Positions 25,032 through 33,437 are shown, counted from the first letter of the stretch. The stretch is 43,762 bases of DNA from Anaerolineae bacterium (GCA_016931185.1 JAFGFI010000435.1:1-43762), one strand, 5' to 3'. Made by a program: numbers and translations. Notes: generated by a model from the sequence alone, not told the origin.

Positions 25032-26098
25032 TGAAAGAAGCAAATCAGCAAAAGGCAACTGCGGGTTGCACCGAATCGGCGAATCAAGAATCGAGAATCA
25101 AGAATCAAGAACCGGCCCCCTGTTCCCTCACTCCTCCCTCCATCCTCTTGGTAACCGGCGGCGCAGGCTACATCGGATCACAGTTTATCCGCGACATTGT
25201 TACCGATCCGCGCTTTACAAATACTACTATCCGCATCTATGACAGTCTGCAACGCCAACACCTCTGCGGCTTGATGGATCTACCCTCCCACGGTTGTTAT
25301 GAGTTTATCGAGGGTGATATTCTCGATCGCTTCAACCTGGGACGCGCGATGCAGGGCGTCAGCACGGTCATTCACATGGCGGCCATCGTCAGCACGCCAT
25401 TGAGTTTTGATCATCCAGAATGGACAGAGCAAGTCAATCACTGGGGGACGGCCTCGGTCGTAGATTGCGCGCTCAATGCGGGTGTCAGCCGGTTGATTTA
25501 CGTCAGTTCATCCAGTGTCTACGGACCGGGGGGGCCTTTCAAAGAAACAGCCAATTGCCATCCCATCGGCCCCTACGCAATTTCCAAGCGCAAGGGTGAG
25601 GTTGAGGTACTGGAAGCCCACAAACGCGGCCTCAATCCCACCATTATCCGCCTGGGCACTACGTTCGGCAACGCCCCGGCGATGCGCTTTGATGCCATCG
25701 CCAACCGCCTGGCTTTCCTGGTCGGCGTAGGACGCCCGATGGTCATCCATGGCAGCGGGCAACAAATCCGCCCGCTGATTCACGTGCATGACGCCTCCGC
25801 CGTGCTGCGTTTTTGCCTCACAGATCCACAAACCGAAGGTGAGATCATCAACGCCGCAATCCTCACTCCCACCGCCAACACAATCGCCGACACGCTACAC
25901 CGCCTTGTCCCCACCGCCACTGTTCTCTACACTGACCAGGACATCTTGACGGAGATCAGTTTTGACATTGACTCCTCCAAGTTGCTGGCAATGGGATTTG
26001 TACCGCAATTCGACCTAGAGAAAGGCTTAGCGCAAATGCTCGTCCGTTGGTCTGGGTTTCGGGCAGTACCAACAAATGGAACACTTCTCGAAGAGTAA
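25031..26098 (+). CDS. NAD-dependent epimerase/dehydratase (extended SDR)
   Basis: 355 aa. The Rossmann glycine motif TGGAGYIGS (about 42-50), the acidic GDILDR segment, HMAAIVSTP, the SSSSVYG catalytic strand and the YAISKRK active-site pair are all in order. This is the nucleotide-sugar epimerase/dehydratase branch; the substrate is unknown. The ATG at 25031 overlaps the cysH stop, with AAGGA just before. The first 35 or so residues are unusual: they are encoded by a GAATCAAGAATC simple repeat and have no counterpart in the fold. Translation could alternatively start later, but there is no good internal start before the Rossmann motif. Confidence 0.85.
   Translation: MKEANQQKATAGCTESANQESRIKNQEPAPCSLTPPSILLVTGGAGYIGSQFIRDIVTDPRFTNTTIRIYDSLQRQHLCGLMDLPSHGCYEFIEGDILDRFNLGRAMQGVSTVIHMAAIVSTPLSFDHPEWTEQVNHWGTASVVDCALNAGVSRLIYVSSSSVYGPGGPFKETANCHPIGPYAISKRKGEVEVLEAHKRGLNPTIIRLGTTFGNAPAMRFDAIANRLAFLVGVGRPMVIHGSGQQIRPLIHVHDASAVLRFCLTDPQTEGEIINAAILTPTANTIADTLHRLVPTATVLYTDQDILTEISFDIDSSKLLAMGFVPQFDLEKGLAQMLVRWSGFRAVPTNGTLLEE
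25073..25112 (+). repeat. GAATCAAGAATC simple repeat inside the epimerase N-terminus
   Basis: Four to five imperfect GAATC(A/G)AGAATCAAGA units encode the hydrophilic N-terminal tail (ESANQESRIKNQE). Such repeats are normally intergenic. Confidence 0.65.
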
Positions 26099-26154
26099 CC
26101 CAGGTTGCCAGCTTCCTCGGTGATCCAACCTGACAGGGCACAACAGCATTCAGA

Positions 26155-27537
26155 TCACCGGCTCAAAATCGCACGCGCGGCGACCACACCCGACGCCGAC
26201 GCCTGGATCAGGCCACGGGTCACACCGGCACCATCGCCACAGGCGAAAAGACCGGTGACTTCGGTTTCTAGCTCCGGCGTCAACTGCAAACGGTTAGAAT
26301 AAAATTTGACTTCCACACCATAGAGCAGGGTATGTCGTGAGGCTACACCGGGCGCAACCTGGGCCATCGCGTGAAGCATTTCAAGGATATTGACCACATA
26401 ACGATAGGGCAAAACTAAGTTCAGATCGCCGGGCGTCGCGCTGGGCAATGTGGGCGTGATGACTGAGCGGGATAGACGATCTACCGTCGAACGACGTCCC
26501 GCTTCCAGGTCGCCAAGTCGCTGCACCAGGATGCCACCACCGAGCAAATTCGCCAAGCGCGCGATACTCTTACCATAGGCAATAGGGTTATCAAACGGCT
26601 CCGTAAAAGTCTTGCTCACCAACAACGCAAAATTTGTATTGCTCGTCTTGCGGCCGGCGAATGAGTGTCCATTGACGGTTATCACATCCCCGGCAAACTC
26701 TGTGCTGACTTCCCCATACGGGCACATACAAAAAGTGCGAACACGATCATCAAACGCGCGCGAATAATAAATAAACTTGGATTCATAAACCAGACGTGTG
26801 ATCGGTTCCAACACGACGGCGGGAAGTTCCACCCGCACCCCCAGGTCAACAGGGTTGCGTGCCAGGGTTAACCCCAAGGCACGCGCCGTCGCTTCCAGCC
26901 ACGCGGCCCCTTCCCGTCCGGGGGCAACAATGACCGCGCCCGCCATAAGCAGTTCGCCCGATTCCAATTCGACGCCTACCACGTGCCCATTTTCGGTCAG
27001 GATAGCACGCACCGGGGTTCGCATCAGAATCGTCACTCCCCGTTCACGCAAGACGTCCCGCATCCTACGCATGATGTCCACGCAACGCTCCGTGCCTATA
27101 TGACGGATCGGGACAGAGATAAAACGCAGACCGGCCTTTGCTGTTTGCTTCTCCAGATTTTCAATAGCATCTGTGTAGGTTCCATAAATCGTTTCGGGCG
27201 CGCCAAAACTCCGGTACATACCGTCTACCTCATCCACCAAAGCAGCGGCCCGACTCGCGCCCAGAATTTCTGCAAGGTGTCCACCGACGGCCAGGGACAA
27301 CGTTAATTTACCATCGGAAAACGCCCCCGCCCCACCCCAGCCATTCATAATCCCACAGGGCTGGCAGTGCTGGCACCCGGTACTCGATTCGCGGATTGGG
27401 CAGCGTCGCCGGTCAATATCCCGTCCCTTATCTAAAATAGCAACACGCATCCCCGCTCGTTGACTCAATTCCAAAGCGGCAAAGATTCCCGCAGGGCCGG
27501 CGCCGATAATCACTACATCAAAGTGTTTAGCATCCAT
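26155..27537 (-). CDS. FAD-dependent dehydrogenase, COG2509-like
   Basis: A 460-aa flavoprotein. The dinucleotide-binding motif IIGAGPAGIFAALEL is at about 10-24, with the acidic ILDKG 15 residues later. A cysteine motif C46-x8-C55-x2-C58-x2-C61, typical of this uncharacterised family, precedes GGAGAFSDGKL. A second FAD segment (TGLFACGDGAG) is near the C-terminus. Relatives are annotated as NAD- or FAD-utilising dehydrogenases of unknown reaction. The start is the ATG at 27537 with GGAG six bases upstream. It converges with the epimerase gene across a 56-bp gap. Confidence 0.85.
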   Translation of the reverse strand: MDAKHFDVVIIGAGPAGIFAALELSQRAGMRVAILDKGRDIDRRRCPIRESSTGCQHCQPCGIMNGWGGAGAFSDGKLTLSLAVGGHLAEILGASRAAALVDEVDGMYRSFGAPETIYGTYTDAIENLEKQTAKAGLRFISVPIRHIGTERCVDIMRRMRDVLRERGVTILMRTPVRAILTENGHVVGVELESGELLMAGAVIVAPGREGAAWLEATARALGLTLARNPVDLGVRVELPAVVLEPITRLVYESKFIYYSRAFDDRVRTFCMCPYGEVSTEFAGDVITVNGHSFAGRKTSNTNFALLVSKTFTEPFDNPIAYGKSIARLANLLGGGILVQRLGDLEAGRRSTVDRLSRSVITPTLPSATPGDLNLVLPYRYVVNILEMLHAMAQVAPGVASRHTLLYGVEVKFYSNRLQLTPELETEVTGLFACGDGAGVTRGLIQASASGVVAARAILSR

Positions 27538-27694
27538 CAATCACTCCATATATTTTACATCTGGGTGTATGGCAAGGTTCAGAAACTTTATTTTTTACCT
27601 TTACACTTTTACGCTTGATAGGGCATAAAGTGTAAAGGTAACTTGAAACATCTCGGGTGTATTCCATTCGAGTTAGAGAGTGTACTTGCGCTAG

Positions 27695-27735
27695 ACGTCA
27701 GACATGAGTACATTTTGACATTTAACGCCTGACGT
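27695..27735. repeat. Inverted repeat in a gene-free gap
   Basis: ACGTCAG (27695-27701) and CTGACGT (27729-27735) are followed by a second TTTGACGT, part of a degenerate GACGT repeat. The rest of 27541-27765 holds no recognised gene. Confidence 0.4.
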
Positions 27736-27765
27736 TTGACGTACCCCTTTGATATACCATTTGTA

Positions 27766-29478
27766 TTATACACCTACATCTAAACCTAGACCCACTGCTG
27801 TCAGATTTATGAGTTTGAAGGGAATAAGGCCAACATCCACGTCTAATTCGGATTTATCGCAGACGGTCGAGGTATTGGCTTGATCGATCTGGGATTTGAG
27901 GGTCAACAGGGCCGATTCCAAGTCCGGTCCCTCCAGGCGTGCCATCAAAGTTTCAATCCGCGCCATCAACACACGCGCTTGACCAATACGGAACTCGGTC
28001 TCTGCCGCCTTCTCAGCGCTAATAATGCCTACTTCCCGCTTGAGACGATTGAGGCGAAGCCCAGCTTCATAGGTCACATCTGCCAGCGCATCCCTGTCCA
28101 TCCAACGAGTTTCGTAGGAAAGAATATGCTTCCAAGTCGGCTGCAAAAGCAAATTTCGATGATCGACCAATGTGCGCGCGTGGCGTAGATACCCGTACTG
28201 CTCAGATTGCTCATACGCCCGGCTGCCAGGGTCAAGAAAGGGGGCGAGTGGAGACGTGAACGGGATCAATCGCCCATCATCAAAGCGCTGCAAAAGCGCG
28301 CGACAGTAATCCACCGTGGCCAACGCCGAAGCGGGCGTTTGCTGTGACAGGCCGATCATAAAGAACAGGTCAAAACGCCGCGCCCCGGCGTTGAGGCATA
28401 CTCCAATCGTGCTTTCAATCTCCGCATTGGTATACCTCTTACCAGATGCCTGGCGCACTGCCTGGTCATGCGATTCAGGCGAGAATTCCACAAGAAAATC
28501 CGGCAAGGCCGCCGCCAGTTCTTCAATGTAGGCCCGATCCACAGGGTAAAAAAATTCGACAATCACACTGCCCCTGAAGCCCTGGATGGCGCGAAAGAAG
28601 CGCCGCGTGTATTCCCGGCCTGCCTGGCGCAAATCACCCAGGATAAAGACAGGGCCACGACTCAACTTGCCCATTCGCCGCACATCCTGGGCCAACTTCT
28701 CCGGCGAGCGATAGGATGGCCGTTCCCGGCACGAAAGACGCCGCCCGGCGAACGCCGATCCTCCACAAATGGTACAATTCTGTGTACAGCCTTTCACAGA
28801 AAGTGAGGCCATAATCGGATAGTCCAACCAATGGCTGAAGGGGACATAGTTCAACAGATCACGGTCGCGTACAACAGAACGCACCAGTTGATGATAATCC
28901 AATATCAAATGATCCAAATTCTCAGGGAGATAGGTCTGCGGATTCACGTGAATCTCGCCCAAACGATCCTTCCAGGTCAAGTTTGGCACATGAACAGGCG
29001 AATTTCCCTCGATAATACACCCCACCAGTTGTTCTAATGGATGTTCGGTAGAATCCCCGCGCAATACATAATCCACAAACGGATATTGGATCAGTTCTTC
29101 ATGAAAATAGGTTGCCGAATAACCGCCAAAAATAATGGGCGTGTCCGGATGGTGGCGCTTAACCAACCTGGCAACTTCTAACGCACCATGCGCGTGGGGC
29201 AGCCAGTGCAGGTCAATGCCAAATGCCCGCGCCCGTATACCCGCGATAAAGCGCTCTGGATCGAAGCGTGCCGAGCGCACCATCCGCGCGGCCAGATTCC
29301 CGATCCGCACCTGGAACCCGGACTGTTGCAAGTGGGCCATCATCGTAGCAAATCCCACGGGATACATATCGAAAACCGGCGTAGAGGGCACAAGATCCGA
29401 AATCGGTCCCCACAACGTCGCGCGCCGGCGAAAATCATACACGCTCGGGGCGTGCAAAAAAACCAAGTCATATTCCAT
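27766..29478 (-). CDS. B12-binding-domain radical SAM protein
   Basis: 570 aa. The N-terminal cobalamin-binding Rossmann domain (about 1-155) includes LHWLPHAHGALEVARL, IIFGGYSATYF and VLRGDSTE, as in BchE-type enzymes. The radical SAM core carries the cluster motif C231-x3-C235-x2-C238 (KGCTQNCTICGG). A helical C-terminal region follows (about 470-545). The reaction is unknown; relatives include methyltransferases and cyclases. The true start is the ATG at 29478 with GGAGG eight bases upstream, ten residues inside the longest frame. It stands alone on the minus strand, divergent from the redox cluster. Confidence 0.88.
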   Translation of the reverse strand: MEYDLVFLHAPSVYDFRRRATLWGPISDLVPSTPVFDMYPVGFATMMAHLQQSGFQVRIGNLAARMVRSARFDPERFIAGIRARAFGIDLHWLPHAHGALEVARLVKRHHPDTPIIFGGYSATYFHEELIQYPFVDYVLRGDSTEHPLEQLVGCIIEGNSPVHVPNLTWKDRLGEIHVNPQTYLPENLDHLILDYHQLVRSVVRDRDLLNYVPFSHWLDYPIMASLSVKGCTQNCTICGGSAFAGRRLSCRERPSYRSPEKLAQDVRRMGKLSRGPVFILGDLRQAGREYTRRFFRAIQGFRGSVIVEFFYPVDRAYIEELAAALPDFLVEFSPESHDQAVRQASGKRYTNAEIESTIGVCLNAGARRFDLFFMIGLSQQTPASALATVDYCRALLQRFDDGRLIPFTSPLAPFLDPGSRAYEQSEQYGYLRHARTLVDHRNLLLQPTWKHILSYETRWMDRDALADVTYEAGLRLNRLKREVGIISAEKAAETEFRIGQARVLMARIETLMARLEGPDLESALLTLKSQIDQANTSTVCDKSELDVDVGLIPFKLINLTAVGLGLDVGV

Positions 29479-29632
29479 CAAAAAACCTCCAAGCCAGCGA
29501 GATAGCAAGTCAGTGAACGAATCGGATGGGCTTCATCTCAGTCGGAGAGTATACCATTATAAGACGTAAAATGTAAAATGCCCCAAACTCATTAGAAGTA
29601 CATTAGAAATCCTCATTACGTGCCAAATCGTC

Positions 29633-29661
29633 TTGACGATGCGCGAAGAGTCGTTTATAAT
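29633..29661 (+). promoter_or_regulatory. Sigma70 promoter of the redox cluster
   Basis: TTGACG and TATAAT are exactly 17 nt apart. The -10 lies in TTATAATGAGAATTAA, whose first half matches a PerR/Fur-type box and whose second half matches poorly. A metal- or peroxide-responsive operator is possible but weak. Confidence 0.75.
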
Positions 29662-29729
29662 GAGAATTAAGCTAATGAAAATCTTTTAAAAAAAGGTTTT
29701 AATAAAAATCATAGCAGGGGGTCAATACA

Positions 29730-30371
29730 ATGGCGTTATTAGATGATAAAATTGTTAAGGATGTAACTGAGATGTTGTCAGAGTTGACGGACGAGGTTAA
29801 GCTCGTGGCCTTCACGGATGATCAGGAGTGTGAATATTGTCCACAGATTATACAGTTGTTAACGGAAGTAGCCGCAACCTCCGGTAAAGTAAGCCTCGAA
29901 CAGTACGAAATTCACAAGGCACCAGAAAAAGCTGCCAGCTTCGATATCAAGGTTGCCCCGGCGTTTGCAGTTTTAGGCAAGAAGGACTACGGGCTGCGTT
30001 TTTACGGCATTCCTTCCGGATATGAATTCTCTACCCTTCTGCATGCAATCCAGAAAGCCGGTACAGGCATATCAGAATTAGATGAGCGTACCAAGGATTA
30101 CTTGCACGAGCTAAAGCAACCGGTGGATTTGCAAGTGTTTGTCACACCCACCTGTCCCTATTGTCCACGAGGAGCAACCCTGGCCTATGAGATGGCAATG
30201 GAGAGCGATATGGTCCATGCACGGGTGGTAGAATCCATGGAATTCCAAGAATGGGCCACAATGTACAATGTTATGGGCGTGCCGCTCACTGTCGTCAACA
30301 GCAAGGAGCGCATTGAAGGAGCTGCACCCCCCAATATGGTCGTGGAAGCTATTCAGAAATCACTTGCATAA
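29730..30371 (+). CDS. Protein disulfide oxidoreductase, double thioredoxin fold (PDO-like)
   Basis: 213 aa, two thioredoxin-fold units in tandem. The first has the redox motif CEYC (C34/C37) and a VAP cis-proline turn (P77). The second has CPYC (C142/C145) and MGVPLT. This is the architecture of the archaeal and thermophile PDO/glutaredoxin-like family, which shuffles or forms protein disulfides and is reduced by thioredoxin reductase. The trxB-like gene follows 115 bp downstream, which supports that pairing. AGGGGG precedes the ATG at 29730. Confidence 0.92.
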   Translation: MALLDDKIVKDVTEMLSELTDEVKLVAFTDDQECEYCPQIIQLLTEVAATSGKVSLEQYEIHKAPEKAASFDIKVAPAFAVLGKKDYGLRFYGIPSGYEFSTLLHAIQKAGTGISELDERTKDYLHELKQPVDLQVFVTPTCPYCPRGATLAYEMAMESDMVHARVVESMEFQEWATMYNVMGVPLTVVNSKERIEGAAPPNMVVEAIQKSLA

Positions 30372-30486
30372 CTACTATTCTTTCAAGATATAGTTAGCGG
30401 GTATTTTCCCCACATATATAGCGCATTTTTACCCGTCATTTAATACTTGAAAAAGTACTACAGACTATAATTCGGAGGTGAAATCT

Positions 30487-31473
30487 ATGTTGCTTGATTT
30501 TAAATTGGGTTCGGAGCCGGCTTCTACAGAAGTAAGTGGGGGGATATATGATATTGTCATTATTGGCGGAGGGCCAGCTGGCTTGACCGCTGCCATTTAC
30601 GCTGCGCGAGACGGTATGAGAGTGCTGGTTCTGGACCGGGAGACAACCGGAGGATTAGCGGCCACCACAGAAATGATCGAGAATTATCCCGGTTTCCCGG
30701 AAGGGGTCAACGGGATGGAATTGATGCAGCGCTTCCGGCAGCAAGCGGGACGGTTCGGGGCCGAGATCGTGGAGTTTGAGGAAGTACAGAGTGTTAAGCC
30801 TATCAAGCGGGGATTGTTTGAAATTCATACCGATGGGGATGTACACCAAGGGAAGACGGTAGTCATCGCCACCGGTAGCCGTCCCAAGCAACTCAACTTA
30901 CCTGGCGAGAATGAATATTACGGCAAAGGGCTTTCTTACTGCGCAACCTGTGATGGGCCATTTTTTAAGGACAAAGACGTGGTCGTTATCGGGGCCGGCA
31001 ACTCAGGGTTACAAGAAGGGTTACAGGTATTGGAATATGCCAAAAGTGTAACCTTCATTGAATTTCTACCCTTTACACGTGCGGAGCAAATTCTGCAGGA
31101 TCGTGTCAAGGCACACCCCAAAAGTAAAATGTTCTTCAATTACCGGGTGACAGAGATTAAGGGGGATAAAACTGTTACCGGTGTCGTCGCGGTGAACCGT
31201 GAGACAGGTGAAGAAAAACTCTTTCCCACAGATGGGGTCTTCATTTACGTGGGTTATTCCCCTTACTCCAATTTCGTGGCGGATTTGGTAGAACGCAACA
31301 AATGGGGATACATTCACACGGATCACAAGATGCGCACTCGGACCGAGGGACTCTATGCTATCGGTGATGTGCGTGCCGATAATCCGGCGCAACTCACTAT
31401 TTCGGCTGGGGATGGCACCAAAGCCGCGTTGGATATCCGCGAATATCTGCTAGAATTGGCGGCGGAGGCGTAA
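30487..31473 (+). CDS. trxB: Thioredoxin reductase
   Basis: A 328-aa flavoenzyme. The FAD motif IIGGGPAGLTAAIYAARDG is near residue 27, the redox-active CATC is at C152/C155, the NADPH-binding VVIGAGNSGLQEG follows, and the C-terminal FAD segment is GLYAIGDVRA. It would pass electrons to the disulfide oxidoreductase encoded upstream. The frame extends to a GTG at 30478, but that codon overlaps the GGAGG. The ATG at 30487, eight bases after it, is the start. The N-terminus carries about 15 extra residues compared with E. coli TrxB. Confidence 0.94.
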   Translation: MLLDFKLGSEPASTEVSGGIYDIVIIGGGPAGLTAAIYAARDGMRVLVLDRETTGGLAATTEMIENYPGFPEGVNGMELMQRFRQQAGRFGAEIVEFEEVQSVKPIKRGLFEIHTDGDVHQGKTVVIATGSRPKQLNLPGENEYYGKGLSYCATCDGPFFKDKDVVVIGAGNSGLQEGLQVLEYAKSVTFIEFLPFTRAEQILQDRVKAHPKSKMFFNYRVTEIKGDKTVTGVVAVNRETGEEKLFPTDGVFIYVGYSPYSNFVADLVERNKWGYIHTDHKMRTRTEGLYAIGDVRADNPAQLTISAGDGTKAALDIREYLLELAAEA

Positions 31474-31504
31474 GCAATCAACGTTTGCAAAGAGGGTAAA
31501 TGAA

Positions 31505-31542
31505 GCAGGTGCATCGCACTTCGGAAAGTGCAACGCACCTGC
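31505..31542. repeat. Family B hairpin, copy B3
   Basis: GCAGGTGC...GCACTT pairs with AAGTGC...GCACCTGC around a TTCGGAAA apex. It lies 32 bp after trxB and 20 bp before copy B4. Confidence 0.75.
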
Positions 31543-31562
31543 TAAAAGAGGTAGGAAAAACA

Positions 31563-31594
31563 GGGGCATTACACTTCGGAAAGTGTAATGCCCC
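31563..31594. repeat. Family B hairpin, copy B4
   Basis: Perfect 14-bp arms, GGGGCATTACACTT and AAGTGTAATGCCCC, with the same apex as B1 and B3 but a different stem sequence. It ends seven bases before the Shine-Dalgarno of the next gene. Confidence 0.78.
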
Positions 31595-31608
31595 GATTAA
31601 GGAGAGCT

Positions 31609-31839
31609 ATGAAGAAAAATATTGGGGATTTAGATAAACTGTTGCGTACTATCCTGGGCATCTATGCTATGTTATTTGGATTTCTCTTTCTCCAAAATGT
31701 GGCCGGTATTATCGTGGGTATTTTGGGGGTGGTCAGTCTTATCACCGGGCAAATCGGCTGGTGTGGTATCTATCATCTACTCAATATATCAACAGTCAAA
31801 GAGGATGCCGCTAAGCCCCAGTCAGAAACGGCAAATTAG
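31609..31839 (+). CDS. Small DUF2892 (YgaP-type) membrane protein
   Basis: 76 aa. The N-terminal MKKNIGDLDKLLRTILGI matches the DUF2892/YgaP membrane-domain signature (N, D, R and LG at the usual spacing). Two short helices and an IGWCGIYHLLNIS turn follow, the cysteine being typical of the family. The family often accompanies rhodanese or other sulfur-handling proteins, which fits a thiol redox cluster. AAGGAG is immediately upstream of the ATG at 31609; the longer frame to 31588 reads into the B4 repeat. Confidence 0.82.
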   Translation: MKKNIGDLDKLLRTILGIYAMLFGFLFLQNVAGIIVGILGVVSLITGQIGWCGIYHLLNISTVKEDAAKPQSETAN

Positions 31840-31843
31840 TTCC

Positions 31844-31921
31844 CGAAAAAAAATACACCCAAACCCTCATTTTTGTCTGGAGCAGGTGACAGAAAACGGT
31901 AATCGCTCACAAAACCAAACG
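31844..31921 (-). repeat. Family A half-element, copy A4
   Basis: 78 bp matching the left half of A3 in reverse orientation: the CACCCAAACCCTCAT segment, TCTGGAGCAGGTGA, and a terminal CTCACAAAACCAAACG. The central hairpin and the other end are missing. Confidence 0.7.
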
Positions 31922-31989
31922 GTTACCGCTCATCTATTGTTAAAAGCCTGGTCTTTCAGGTGAGTCGCAGATAGAAAGGGGAAAAAACT

Positions 31990-32310
31990 ATGTTACTCAA
32001 AGCGGCTGAATCGGTCACGCTCGAACCGGTACAAGCAGGTATTGGTATCCGGTGGTTAATCAAAGATGACGCGCCCAATTTCGCTATGCGGGTGATCGAA
32101 ATCGAACCGGGGGTGGTATTTTCACCCCATCACCATCCTTACGAACATGAAATCTATGTCCTGGAAGGTTCTGGGATAGTAACGAATTCCGAGGGAGATG
32201 TGGAAGATATGTACCCCGGTGTTTTTCTCTACGTGCCCCCGGATGAAGTGCATGGGTATCGTAACACCGGTGATGTAACGCTAAAGTTTATTTGCGTGAT
32301 TCCGCAGTAA
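31990..32310 (+). CDS. Cupin-domain protein
   Basis: A 106-aa single-domain cupin. Motif 1 reads FSPHHHPYEHEIYVLEG, with His residues and a Glu that would bind a metal. Motif 2 reads MYPGVFLYVPPDEVHGYRNTG, with its His. Small cupins of this kind bind metal or small ligands; enzyme activity cannot be told. AAAGGGG precedes the ATG at 31990. It belongs to the plus-strand redox cluster and ends just before a terminator. Confidence 0.88.
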   Translation: MLLKAAESVTLEPVQAGIGIRWLIKDDAPNFAMRVIEIEPGVVFSPHHHPYEHEIYVLEGSGIVTNSEGDVEDMYPGVFLYVPPDEVHGYRNTGDVTLKFICVIPQ

Positions 32311-32327
32311 GTTGTGAAATATTTCAA

Positions 32328-32357
32328 AAACCCGGTTTTTCAGAAGAAACCGGGTTT
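32328..32357 (+). terminator. Intrinsic terminator
   Basis: AAACCCGGTTT (32328-32338) and AAACCGGGTTT (32347-32357) flank a short loop, with A-rich sequence before. It is 18 bp past the cupin stop. Confidence 0.75.
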
Positions 32358-32379
32358 CTATAAGAATAATTCTAGTATG

Positions 32380-32551
32380 CGTTTAGTTTTGTCAGCAAAC
32401 GGCGTCATTGACGGCAGCAAAGCGACTAAAGCCGCAGGAAAGATACGTTTTTACGTTGGCGGGCATAGCTCGCCAACGTAAAAACGTATCCAAACCCCAT
32501 TTATGTCTGGAGCAAGTGAAAGAAAACGGGAATCGCTCACAAAACTAGACG
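32380..32551 (-). mobile_element. Family A element, full-length copy A5 (MITE-like)
   Basis: 172 bp in opposite orientation to A3. The ends are CGTTTAGTTTTGTCAGC and GCTCACAAAACTAGACG, near-perfect inverted repeats. The central hairpin has 23-nt arms (32442-32464 / 32468-32490) with one G-T wobble and loop ata. The outer stem (GATACGTTTTTACG) differs from A1-A3 on both sides together. It lies between the cupin and OsmC genes. Confidence 0.85.
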
Positions 32552-32581
32552 GTTACGAATTCTATAATTAGGAGGTTATGA

Positions 32582-33043
32582 ATGTCTAAAAAGGTACAGA
32601 TCACCTGGACAGGTCCAGGGATGCGAATGTTAGGAGATGTGGAAGGAGGACCGGCAATTATCCTGGATTCCTCAGGTGAGTTTGGGAATTATACGGGACC
32701 TTCACCGATGGATTTATTGCTGCTAGGATTAGCCGGCTGCACTGCGATGGACGTAATCTCGATCATGGAAAAAAAGCGACAACCGATGACCAATTTACAG
32801 GTCAAGGTAGAAGCAGATCGCGCCGAAACCTATCCCAAAGTTTACACGAAGATTCACCTGGAATATGTAGCTTACGGAAGTGGCATCAGTGAAACCGCCC
32901 TGGAACGCGCGATAGAGTTATCAGAGAGTACATATTGTTCAGTCAACGCAATGTTGAGCAAAACAGCAGAGGTCACAACGTCTTACCGCATTGTAGAATC
33001 GGCAAATCCGTACCAACCGGGCAAACTTCCCCAGGATACTTAA
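32582..33043 (+). CDS. OsmC/Ohr-family peroxiredoxin-like protein
   Basis: A 153-aa OsmC-fold protein that would reduce organic hydroperoxides through two cysteines: C53 in LAGCTAMD and C119 in STYCSVNAML, both at the expected places. A YTGPSPMDLLL segment precedes the first helix as in the family. Reductant is usually a dithiol, and the disulfide oxidoreductase and thioredoxin reductase nearby are candidates. AGGAGG is upstream of the ATG at 32582. The terminator and repeat A5 before it suggest its own promoter. Confidence 0.92.
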   Translation: MSKKVQITWTGPGMRMLGDVEGGPAIILDSSGEFGNYTGPSPMDLLLLGLAGCTAMDVISIMEKKRQPMTNLQVKVEADRAETYPKVYTKIHLEYVAYGSGISETALERAIELSESTYCSVNAMLSKTAEVTTSYRIVESANPYQPGKLPQDT

Positions 33044-33050
33044 CAAACAA

Positions 33051-33084
33051 AAAAGCGGCGGCACACAATCGTGCTGCCGCTTTT
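33051..33084. terminator. Bidirectional intrinsic terminator
   Basis: AAAAGCGGCGGCAC and GTGCTGCCGCTTTT form a 14-bp stem (one wobble) with a 6-nt loop. It lies between the convergent OsmC gene and the small minus-strand gene. Confidence 0.88.
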
Positions 33085-33098
33085 GCGTATACGCCCAT

Positions 33099-33413
33099 TC
33101 AAATCTGAAAGCCCCCACGAGCCGGAACTATCTTTTGAGAATAATCCTGGATGTATGCAAATAACTCTTGTTTGACATTTAACCAGGCTTCAGAAACCAG
33201 GAAATTGTGCAAAATCTCCAAATCTTCAGCAACAAAAACAACCCTGACCTGCGGCCAATCCCCATACATCGTATACCATGCCTCAGTCATTTGCAGGCCG
33301 GCACTATTCAATATTGAAGGGAAATCCTGGGTTATAAAATTGAAATAAGTTGACTCTTTGCCCGATTTAATATTCCAAGTCAACAACAGCTTTACCTGAA
33401 AATTCACACACAC
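33099..33413 (-). CDS. Small protein of unknown function, possible dimeric alpha/beta-barrel
   Basis: 104 aa, not recognised. The LLLTWNIKSGKESTYFNFI opening and the YGDWPQVRVVFVAEDLE strand recall ferredoxin-like dimeric alpha/beta-barrel proteins (NIPSNAP/Dabb/ABM type), a fold-level guess only. The start is GTG at 33413 or 33407; GAGGAGG lies just upstream. It follows the TPR gene by 24 bp on the same strand and is probably co-transcribed with it. Confidence 0.6.
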   Translation of the reverse strand: MCVNFQVKLLLTWNIKSGKESTYFNFITQDFPSILNSAGLQMTEAWYTMYGDWPQVRVVFVAEDLEILHNFLVSEAWLNVKQELFAYIQDYSQKIVPARGGFQI

Positions 33414-33437
33414 ACCCTCCTCGACCAGATAAGCAAT

